From Bacteroidota bacterium (GTDB taxonomy: Bacteria > Bacteroidota > Ignavibacteria > UBA10030 > UBA8401), in contig JAVBYA010000088.1 of the NCBI GenBank assembly GCA_030824295.1, positions 1 to 5,217 of the forward strand: DNA of 5,217 nucleotides, written 5' to 3'. A program made the translations under genes and the position numbers. Shown here piece by piece: positions 1 through 5,217 of this stretch. Below the pieces are notes generated by a model, which saw only the letters and a program-made list of their open reading frames with translations, searched no databases and was not told the DNA's origin. Positions within the stretch are counted from its first letter, which is position 1. Each line of letters starts with the position of its first letter.

Positions 1-803
1 TCCGGTATTACACTGAGGACGGCGGATTCTCTACCAGTCCCGCCACGAACAAATCCGATCTGCTCCCTTGGTATGCCGCGATGCTCACTGCCTGGCATGT
101 GAAGGACCCGGTCAGTCCGAAAGAGATCTCCCGGAACAATGCGATTGAGACCTTCCAGAAAAACCGGAATCCGTTCATCGATCATCCGGAATTCGCGGCG
201 GAGATCTGGAGTACATCATCCGCCCCGGCCATCCTCAGTGTAACATCATCGACTTCGACCATCATCGAGATCGATCTATCCCGGTATGTGGATTCCGCAG
301 CAGCAGTGAGCGTTTCGAATTTTGTACTGGATAAAGGGATCGGAAGTCCTGTTGCCGTGCAATGGGGAGTGAACAACGATATCTCGAAAGTGAAACTGAC
401 GACCGCAGCACTGCAGCCCGGCACAACGTATCAACTCCAGGTAAAGAATCAGAAAAGCATCAATGCAGTAGCGATGAAGGATACAACGGTCAGTTTCACC
501 ACCTCCGGTGTGGCTTCCGTATCGGACGGGACATTCCTGAGCGGTTTCTCGCTTGGACAGAACTATCCCAATCCGTTCAATCCGGTCACGACCATCGAAT
601 TCACGATCCCGGCAGAGGATGTCACATCGCTCACCGTGTTCGATCTGCAGGGGAAAGAGGTCGCGCAATTGGTGAACCGCCGCATGTCTGCCGGGACGTA
701 TCGAATCCCGTTCAATGCTGCTGTTCTGCCGACCGGACTCTACGTCTATACGGTGCGGTCCGGTGCGAATGAACTTTCTAAAAAGATGTTGCTGCTCAAA
801 TGA
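1..803 (+). CDS. Secreted endonuclease I-family nuclease with Ig-like domain and T9SS type A sorting domain (5' truncated)
   Basis: The frame is open from the left edge (first full codon at nt 3), giving 266 visible residues and a TGA stop. The true start and the catalytic His-metal-finger part lie outside the window. The first visible stretch has RYYTEDGGF, WHVKDPVSPKEI, RNNAIETFQ and NRNPFIDHPEF, which match the C-terminal end of the endonuclease I (EndA/Bsn-like, non-specific DNA/RNA nuclease) family. Nt 222-503 encode a beta-rich Ig-like module of the SbsA/Big type, ending with LQPGTTYQLQVKN and VSFTT. Nt 543-800 encode a T9SS sorting domain: GFSLGQNYPNPFNP, a VFDLQGKEV strand, GLYVYTVRSG, and a basic end SKKMLLLK. 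Inference: the protein is exported by Sec, carried across the outer membrane by T9SS, and released or anchored at the surface, where it degrades extracellular nucleic acid for nutrients or biofilm turnover. The internal ATG at 81 lies inside the nuclease domain and is not the start. Family assignment is strong; nuclease activity cannot be judged without the catalytic part. Confidence 0.87.
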   Translation, partial: RYYTEDGGFSTSPATNKSDLLPWYAAMLTAWHVKDPVSPKEISRNNAIETFQKNRNPFIDHPEFAAEIWSTSSAPAILSVTSSTSTIIEIDLSRYVDSAAAVSVSNFVLDKGIGSPVAVQWGVNNDISKVKLTTAALQPGTTYQLQVKNQKSINAVAMKDTTVSFTTSGVASVSDGTFLSGFSLGQNYPNPFNPVTTIEFTIPAEDVTSLTVFDLQGKEVAQLVNRRMSAGTYRIPFNAAVLPTGLYVYTVRSGANELSKKMLLLK

Positions 804-830
804 CCGCTCCATTCCCCCGGGGGATACTGT

Positions 831-1991
831 ATGTATGGATTGGATAATGCCGCGCGGGAAGCGCTGCAGAAACATCTTCGGAATGCCGATGAGCTGTTCC
901 GACAGAAGAACTATACGTCCGCATTGGCGGAGTTGGATAAAGCACTCGCGATCGATCCCCGGAGTTCATTGGCCCGCACATTCCGTGAACGGATCAATCT
1001 CGCCCTGAAACAGCTCCAGCCCGGTGCACAGTCCGTCGGTGCATCCCCGCACGAGGACCAGGCCGCTCAGATACCATCGCTGTTCCGGGATATCGAAGGT
1101 CATCTCTCCCGTAAGGACTTCCATACCGCGAAGACCGTGGCGCAGCAGATCCTTGCCATCGACTCGGAGAATTTCTATGCTAAGGCCTATCTCGATACGA
1201 TCGATCAGCAGCAGCGGCAACATATCGCAGAGGTAGCGAATACCCTTCAATCAGCGCCGGCCATGTCAGTCCTGCCGCCGTCCGATCTGCCAAAGGGGAG
1301 CCTGACGATGTACCGGGAGATGCTGAAGGAATTCTGGTTTGACGGGAAGATCAGCAGCGAGGAGTCACGTCAGTTACAGGAGATCCGCTCACTGTTCGGG
1401 ATCACCACGGCAGAGCATACGATGATCGAGCGGGAGGTGAAACTCCAGGCGTACATCGACGCTCTGCAGATCGCATGGAAGGATGGTGTGGTGACGGAGA
1501 ATGAGCAGAAAGTGCTGCAGCTGATGCGCCAGCGCTTCTCCATCTCTGCAGAGGAGCATCTTTCCGCCGAGATGAAGATCGAAGAGGCGCGGCGGTCGCG
1601 TTCCAGTAAAGGGACCATCCTGCTGGTGGACGGGGATATGGAAACGTTGACCGGATTGATCGCAGAGCTGAAGCGACGGAATTATGAAGTGCTCATCGCC
1701 CATTATATCGAGGATGCACTGAACGTGCTCATCACCCGCACGCCGGACGTCATCATCAGTGAGCTCTTCTTCGAACAACGGGGAGTGGACGGGTTCTCGC
1801 TCTATTCCAAGATCGGTGAACTGCCGCAGTTCCGGGATGTGCCGTTCTTCTTCATGTCCTCCTACAGCGATGAGAAGGTGGTTCGTGCCGGGGTGCGGAT
1901 CGGTGTGGACCATTTCTTCCGCAAACCGCTCGACATGAAACAGGTCATCACCGGGATCGACGCGGCGCTCCGGCCGCGCCGGAATATCTGA
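831..1991 (+). CDS. TPR-like / duplicated helical repeat / degenerate response-regulator receiver protein
   Basis: A 386-residue soluble protein with no signal peptide or membrane segment. Residues about 10-60 and 83-130 form TPR-like helical pairs (for example NYTSALAELDKALAIDP and DFHTAKTVAQQILAID), suggesting protein-protein contacts. Residues 161-204 and 208-251 are two copies of a 47-residue-spaced helical unit containing W-x-D-G-x-[IV]-x-x-x-E, F-x-I and EH; this resembles TerB-like or half-EF-hand sequences, but I cannot assign a family. Residues 261-383 are a CheY-like receiver. D267 of the acidic pocket is present and its usual second acidic position is Gly268 (D269 follows). S343 replaces the conserved Thr, and K365-P366 is intact. 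The phosphoacceptor position is Glu311. There is no DNA-binding or enzymatic output domain. The ATG at 831 follows GGGGGA with a 6-nt spacer, and no earlier ATG, GTG or TTG is in frame after the preceding TGA. Inference: a phosphorylation-independent adaptor. The upstream nuclease gene is 27 nt away, so co-transcription is possible, but a shared function is not evident. Confidence 0.85.
   Translation: MYGLDNAAREALQKHLRNADELFRQKNYTSALAELDKALAIDPRSSLARTFRERINLALKQLQPGAQSVGASPHEDQAAQIPSLFRDIEGHLSRKDFHTAKTVAQQILAIDSENFYAKAYLDTIDQQQRQHIAEVANTLQSAPAMSVLPPSDLPKGSLTMYREMLKEFWFDGKISSEESRQLQEIRSLFGITTAEHTMIEREVKLQAYIDALQIAWKDGVVTENEQKVLQLMRQRFSISAEEHLSAEMKIEEARRSRSSKGTILLVDGDMETLTGLIAELKRRNYEVLIAHYIEDALNVLITRTPDVIISELFFEQRGVDGFSLYSKIGELPQFRDVPFFFMSSYSDEKVVRAGVRIGVDHFFRKPLDMKQVITGIDAALRPRRNI
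1311..1583 (+). repeat. Tandem protein-level repeat (two copies, 47-residue period) inside the TPR/receiver protein
   Basis: Residues 161-204 (nt 1311-1442) and 208-251 (nt 1452-1583) align without gaps. My hand count gives 14 of 44 identical positions, including Tyr161/208, Trp169/216, Asp171-Gly172/Asp218-Gly219, Glu178/225, Phe189/236, Glu195-His196/Glu242-His243 and Glu200/247. The pattern D-G-x-[IV]-x-x-x-E matches positions 5-12 of an EF-hand loop, but the acidic residues expected at positions 1 and 3 are missing from the second copy, and position 3 is Trp in both. Calcium binding is therefore doubtful. The DNA of the two copies has diverged, so the duplication is old. Confidence 0.75.
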
Positions 1992-2003
1992 CCATACCGC
2001 TGC

Positions 2004-3470
2004 TCACCGCACATCGAACCGCAGGAACCGGACGAAAGCGCCCGCAAAGGCAGCGAACGAGAATATCCCCAGCAGTCCGATATCGATCATTGCAGGGATC
2101 ACCGCATCCCGGAACGACCGCACCGGCTGTTCGAACCGCGGCATATCGCTGATATCCAGCACACCCTTTTCCCTGCCCGTATCGATCTTTACACCGGTAT
2201 CCGAGTTGACCTCGATCCGGATCCCTCCCATGCCCCCGGATTCTTTCTGTTTCTTCTCCTTGTATGATGTGAAGAGCGGCCGGTAGACATTCAGCGCATC
2301 TTCATATCGGGATTTCAGGGTGATATCAGTCCCGGCAAGGTTCACTGCCGCCAGATGGAACGCGGATGCAGGGGAGATGCGGGAGAGGGCGAATGCCAGC
2401 CGTTCCTGTTCCGCTTTCCGGTTCCGCTGTTGTTCGTTCGCAGAGAGCGCGAATGCATCGATATCCTTCTGCACCTGCTTCCGGTCCCGGTCATCCTCTT
2501 CCATCCATTCCCACATATGTTCTTCACGGAACGCTTCCCGTTCTTCCTTCGTCATCGATTCTGATGGGGCGTTCCTGCTGCGCCATTTCTCCTGCATCAC
2601 CGATTCGTACTGCGCCCACCGGTCCTTCGAGAATGCATCACGCTCCGCTTCCACTTCGGCAACGGTCGGGATCACAACGATCTGTCCGGCAATGGTCGCA
2701 CCGGCGCGGGGTACGATGAAGACCAGGCAGACCCAGGCGACCAGGGAGAAGAGGAACGATGTTGAGGAACGCTTCGTGACGGTCGAAAGGAAGATGCCGG
2801 CCGTGATGAAGAACGTGACGTAAAGGATGCTGATGCCGAAGAGGGCGGACAGACGCAGCCAGTGGTCCGCGGTCATCGGGATGTTCCAGATGAGCAGCAG
2901 AAGGGCGGAGAGCAGAAACGGAATGCAGAGCGGTACGATCAATCCCAGCCAGGAACCGATGAATTTGCCGAGGATGTACTGCGCGCGGGGCACAGCGTTG
3001 GAGAAGATGAGCTGCAGCGTTCCCCGCTCCGCTTCGCCGTTCACCGCATCATACGTGAAGAGGAGTGCCAACAAGGAGAAGACCACCGAAACGATGAATG
3101 CCAGGTCCACAAAACGGAACACAGCATACACAGGATCGTCCGAATACGTACTGTGCGTCAGTTTGATGCCGTGGAAGCTGTTCACGGCGGAGATGCGTCC
3201 GATGTCGTTATTGACCCCGGCAACGAAGATCTGCATCGGGTCCGGTGCACGGAGCACGGTGTTGTTCAGTGACATCCACCCCCGCGACTCGCGCATCTCC
3301 TGCTGTGTGAGGGTGTTGGTCGTTTCATACTGCCGGACGTTATCGGCGTACTGCGCGATCCCGACCCCGACGCTCAGCAGCATCAGCAAGGAGGTGACGG
3401 CGAACGTGAGTGTGAATTTCGGACTGAGCATGATGCTGCGCAGTTCGTGAGTGATGAGTGTGTTCAGCAT
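2004..3470 (-). CDS. ABC-2 type transporter permease B (large extracytoplasmic loop, DUF3526-like)
   Basis: A 488-residue inner-membrane permease and the last gene of the minus-strand operon. Predicted membrane segments are about 20-40, 120-141, 172-195, 205-230, 237-256 and 459-482. By the positive-inside rule, the N-terminus, the coupling region after segment 2 (NGEAERGTL, then PRAQYILGK), the TKRSSTS turn and the RFLRFDVR end are cytoplasmic. That leaves an 80-residue loop after segment 1 (with GVNNDIGR and a DDPVYAVFRF junction) and a roughly 200-residue charged helical loop (257-458) outside. The latter contains SRISPASAF and a LAGTD motif similar to DUF3526-type permeases. The start at 3470 is chosen because GGAG lies 5 nt upstream and because MLNTLITHELRSIM aligns with the start of permease A. 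An in-frame ATG at 3554 would overlap the end of permease A. Inference: it pairs with permease A and the upstream ATPase as a heteromeric exporter. Substrate unknown. Confidence 0.9.
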   Translation of the reverse strand: MLNTLITHELRSIMLSPKFTLTFAVTSLLMLLSVGVGIAQYADNVRQYETTNTLTQQEMRESRGWMSLNNTVLRAPDPMQIFVAGVNNDIGRISAVNSFHGIKLTHSTYSDDPVYAVFRFVDLAFIVSVVFSLLALLFTYDAVNGEAERGTLQLIFSNAVPRAQYILGKFIGSWLGLIVPLCIPFLLSALLLLIWNIPMTADHWLRLSALFGISILYVTFFITAGIFLSTVTKRSSTSFLFSLVAWVCLVFIVPRAGATIAGQIVVIPTVAEVEAERDAFSKDRWAQYESVMQEKWRSRNAPSESMTKEEREAFREEHMWEWMEEDDRDRKQVQKDIDAFALSANEQQRNRKAEQERLAFALSRISPASAFHLAAVNLAGTDITLKSRYEDALNVYRPLFTSYKEKKQKESGGMGGIRIEVNSDTGVKIDTGREKGVLDISDMPRFEQPVRSFRDAVIPAMIDIGLLGIFSFAAFAGAFVRFLRFDVR

Positions 3471-3475
3471 AATGT

Positions 3476-3479
3476 CTCC
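3476..3479 (-). promoter_or_regulatory. Ribosome binding site of permease B
   Basis: On the minus strand the start is preceded by GGAGACATTATG, that is, GGAG with a 5-nt spacer. This decides for the ATG at 3468-3470 over the longer reading from 3554. Confidence 0.75.
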
Positions 3480-3504
3480 GGAAGATTTGGTGTCAGCGGC
3501 GGAC

Positions 3505-3520
3505 CGTCCGTTAACGGACG
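3505..3520. repeat. Perfect 16-bp palindrome spanning the permease A stop codon
   Basis: The sequence CGTCCGTTAACGGACG equals its own reverse complement. On the minus-strand transcript it forms a 6-bp stem closed by UUAA, and the UAA stop of permease A lies in the loop and first stem base. It sits in the 40-nt gap and gene end before permease B, 25 nt upstream of the GGAG. No T-run follows in either direction, so it does not look like an intrinsic terminator. It could be a processing or stabilising hairpin, a protein site, or chance. Confidence 0.6.
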
Positions 3521-4929
3521 TCGTACCGGTTGAATGAACGATAAGCGCCGGCAAAGAACAGCATCATGTACGCTGCCAGGATACCGGCATATCCTGCGAA
3601 CGGAGCGAGTCCGGACGCGGCGCTCAGCGGTGTGAAGCCGAACTGCGGCAGTTCGCTGATGTTGATCGGCTTCGGCGGTGCTGCATCGTCGTTCGTCACC
3701 ATCCGGACCACGAACGAGAATCCGCCGGTATTCATCCCGGTCTTCTCCTTCATGAACGCCGCATACTGCCGTTGGTATTCCTTCGCCTGGTCCAGGAAGG
3801 CCCGCTCCATCCGCAGCGAGGTCCCGTTGATCTCTCCGGCGGCGAGCGTGAAGAGCGCCGAAGGACTGATGCCGGAGAAGAACATCGCCAGTGTCTGCTG
3901 TTCTGTCTGGCGGTTGAGCCGCTCTTCGTTCAGCCGGGCGCTCAGCTCGTTGAACTTCTTCTCCCGCGCGTCCGCCAGTTCCTGCATGAACTTGTTGAAT
4001 CCCCCCATCACCGCCTGCACATCCTGTGATTTCGGCGGCACGTAGGAATTCATCTTTCCGCGGTCCTCGTTCCAGATCTGCGACATGAAGCGGCTCTTCT
4101 GTGAATTGATCTCATCCACGCTGGGGACATTGACAATCTGGTCCGCTCCGATCACGGACAGACGCGGTATGATCATTACCATGACGATCCACAGGGAGAG
4201 CAGCACCAGGAACGATGTGGAAGAACGTTCCGTGGAGGCGGAAACGAACAGCGCCAGCGCAAGGAACACGCCGACCGCAATGATGCCGGCGAGGATGATG
4301 AGCGTCAGTTTCAGCCAGTCGTCGCCGGAGAGTGCGATGCCGAACAGCGGCAGTATCAGCATCCCGGCAAGGATCGGGATGAGCAGCGGTACGACCAGCG
4401 CCAGGAACGCACCGATGAATTTGGCAGTGATGTACGTTGTCCGCGGCAATGCGTGGGAGAATGTCAGCCGGAGCGTTCCGCGTTCTTTCTCTCCATTGAT
4501 CAGATCGTAGCCGAACAGGACGGCGAACAAGCTCAGAACGATCGAGAAGATGAATTCCAGGTCCAAAAAGCGGAAGAGAGCGAAGATCGGATCGTCGCCG
4601 TACCGGCTGTCCTGGCTCCGCAGTTCGCCTCTGCCGCGCACTTCGATGGTCCTGCCGATGTCGTTCGCAACGCCGTTCACCAGCGTGGCCAGCGGCTGCG
4701 GCGGAAGGAAGATCTTGTATTCCTGCACCCGCATCCAGTCCGTTACCCCTTCATACTGGAGGATGTTCGCCCGCTTCGATGCTTCGAACTGCGCCTGTGC
4801 GATCTGATGGTTCTTGGCACCGATCAGAAAAGAGAGGAGGATCAACAGTGCGCAGATGCTGAAGGTGACCAGGAACTTCGTCGAGCTGAAGATATCGCGG
4901 AGCTCTTTTTCAATGATGAGTCGTAGCAT
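3511..4929 (-). CDS. ABC-2 type transporter permease A (large extracytoplasmic loop, DUF3526-like)
   Basis: A 472-residue inner-membrane permease between the ATPase and permease B. Predicted membrane segments are about 19-38, 121-142, 172-198, 206-231, 238-256 and 441-462. The cytoplasmic coupling region carries NGEKERGTL and PRTTYITAK, the ExE-GT signature of ABC-2 permeases that contacts the ATPase. The loop after segment 1 has GVANDIGR and DDPIFALFRF. The long external loop (about 257-440) is rich in charged helix and has SGISPSALF and INISELPQF. Residues 110-185 match permease B 109-184 without gaps, about 48 of 76 identical by my count, and the N-termini and the [RN]-[FY]-D-V-R ends also match, so the two are paralogues. 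The start at 4929 has AAGGA 6 nt upstream; the in-frame ATG at 5025 lies within the ATPase gene and would add an unrelated, non-conserved leader. Inference: half of a heterodimeric exporter. Substrate unknown; the architecture recalls NosY-type and other ABC-2 exporters. Confidence 0.9.
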   Translation of the reverse strand: MLRLIIEKELRDIFSSTKFLVTFSICALLILLSFLIGAKNHQIAQAQFEASKRANILQYEGVTDWMRVQEYKIFLPPQPLATLVNGVANDIGRTIEVRGRGELRSQDSRYGDDPIFALFRFLDLEFIFSIVLSLFAVLFGYDLINGEKERGTLRLTFSHALPRTTYITAKFIGAFLALVVPLLIPILAGMLILPLFGIALSGDDWLKLTLIILAGIIAVGVFLALALFVSASTERSSTSFLVLLSLWIVMVMIIPRLSVIGADQIVNVPSVDEINSQKSRFMSQIWNEDRGKMNSYVPPKSQDVQAVMGGFNKFMQELADAREKKFNELSARLNEERLNRQTEQQTLAMFFSGISPSALFTLAAGEINGTSLRMERAFLDQAKEYQRQYAAFMKEKTGMNTGGFSFVVRMVTNDDAAPPKPINISELPQFGFTPLSAASGLAPFAGYAGILAAYMMLFFAGAYRSFNRYDVR

Positions 4930-4935
4930 AGGGTT

Positions 4936-4940
4936 TCCTT
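4936..4940 (-). promoter_or_regulatory. Ribosome binding site of permease A
   Basis: The minus strand reads AGAAGGAAACCCTATG, so AAGGA lies 6 nt from the ATG at 4927-4929. It falls in the 28-nt gap after the ATPase stop and fixes the permease start there. Confidence 0.75.
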
Positions 4941-4957
4941 CTCTGGATTGATGGTGA

Positions 4958-5217
4958 TCATTCGGTGACGCCGGCCATATGCTCCATATAGAGCCGTTCC
5001 AGGTCCTCGCCGGAGAGTGCCGCACGGGTCTGCTGCATCACCAGATTCCCCTGACGCATGATACCGATCGTGTCGGCGGATTCCTTCGCGCGGAAGATGT
5101 CGTGCGTGGACATGAGGATCGCTTTCCCTTCGTCCCGCAGCGAACCGAGCAGCTGCATGAATTCGAATCCGGATTTCGGATCGAGACCGGAGGTCGGCTC
5201 ATCCAGCAGGATCGCCG
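4958..5217 (-). CDS. ABC transporter ATP-binding protein, C-terminal part (cut by the right window edge)
   Basis: The frame is open from the window edge down to a TGA at 4958-4960, giving 85 complete codons plus two bases. The visible part begins with Walker B and the D-loop (AILLDEPTSGLDPKSG), including the catalytic Glu after the Walker B Asp. It continues to the H-loop (ILMSTHD) and a short tail ending EHMAGVTE. Walker A, the Q-loop and the ABC signature are upstream of the window. The internal ATG at 5158 lies between the D-loop and H-loop and is not a start. It is the ATPase of the operon whose next two genes are the paired permeases, 28 nt downstream. Known role of the family: ATP hydrolysis in the cytoplasm drives ABC-2 permeases, usually for export of lipids, polysaccharides, drugs or peptides. 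Which substrate applies here is not visible. Confidence 0.92.
   Translation of the reverse strand, partial: AILLDEPTSGLDPKSGFEFMQLLGSLRDEGKAILMSTHDIFRAKESADTIGIMRQGNLVMQQTRAALSGEDLERLYMEHMAGVTE

Noticed and set aside
276..875. A 199-codon open frame on the minus strand, antisense to the nuclease tail
   Set aside because: Its translation is rich in Arg, His, Cys and Ile without recognisable motifs, and it lies opposite a clearly recognised T9SS-tailed gene; it is a codon-bias shadow.
1452..1583. Possible calcium-binding EF-hand in the second helical repeat
   Set aside because: Only positions 5, 6, 8 and 12 of the loop fit; positions 1 and 3 are Ile and Trp, so metal binding is not supported.
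1389..1913. A 174-codon minus-strand open frame opposite the receiver protein
   Set aside because: No domain, no convincing ribosome site, and complete overlap with the well-supported TPR/receiver gene.
1961..1978. Stem-loop CGCGGC/GCCGCG with a 6-nt loop at the end of the receiver gene, considered as a terminator for the convergent junction
   Set aside because: It lies inside the coding sequence, has only a 6-bp stem, and no T-run follows on either strand; the 12-nt gap between the convergent stops also holds no terminator.
2320..3450. Plus-strand open frames of up to 207 codons across permease B
   Set aside because: They are antisense to a permease with clear membrane segments and paralogue conservation; their Ser/Arg-rich composition is what the complement of hydrophobic codons gives.
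3471..3554. Longer permease B reading from the ATG at 3554
   Set aside because: It would overlap the end of permease A and add 28 unrelated residues, whereas the ATG at 3470 has GGAG at 5 nt and aligns with the start of the paralogue.
3566..4926. Plus-strand open frames of up to 159 codons across permease A
   Set aside because: Same reasoning: antisense shadows of a conserved permease, lacking motifs.
4930..5025. Longer permease A reading from the ATG at 5025
   Set aside because: The extra 32 residues overlap the ATPase gene, are not hydrophobic or conserved with permease B, and the ATG at 4929 has a good AAGGA ribosome site.

Overview
The window probably comes from a bacterium of the Bacteroidota/Ignavibacteriota/Chlorobiota type or a related candidate phylum. 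The main clue is the first gene, which ends in a type IX secretion (T9SS) type A sorting domain with the NYPNPFNP signature typical of those lineages. The DNA is moderately GC-rich, gene-dense and ordinary in texture. I see no RNA gene, insertion sequence, CRISPR array or phage gene.

Layout. On the plus strand, positions 1-803 hold the 3' part of a secreted endonuclease I-family nuclease (nuclease C-terminus, Ig-like domain, T9SS sorting tail). After 27 nt, positions 831-1991 encode a 386-residue protein built from TPR-like helices, a duplicated 47-residue helical unit and a C-terminal response-regulator receiver. In that receiver the phosphoacceptor Asp is replaced by Glu. Only 12 nt separate its stop from the stop of the convergent minus-strand locus.

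The minus strand, read from the right edge inward, carries a compact ABC exporter operon. It comprises the C-terminal end of an ABC ATPase (5217-4958, cut by the window edge), permease A (4929-3511) and permease B (3470-2004). The gaps are 28 and 40 nt, and each permease has its own Shine-Dalgarno sequence. The permeases are ancient tandem paralogues. Each has six predicted membrane segments, a conserved cytoplasmic NGExERGTL coupling motif, and a long, charged, helix-rich loop of about 185-200 residues predicted to lie outside the cytoplasmic membrane. The simplest reading is one ATPase energising a heterodimer of A and B. The substrate cannot be read from the sequence, and the operon promoter lies beyond the right edge.

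The window does not clearly show a new multi-gene system. The most notable points are the Glu-substituted receiver attached to a tandem DGx[IV]xxxE helical repeat, the large extracytoplasmic insertions of the paired permeases, and a perfect 16-bp palindrome centred on the edge of the permease A stop codon.
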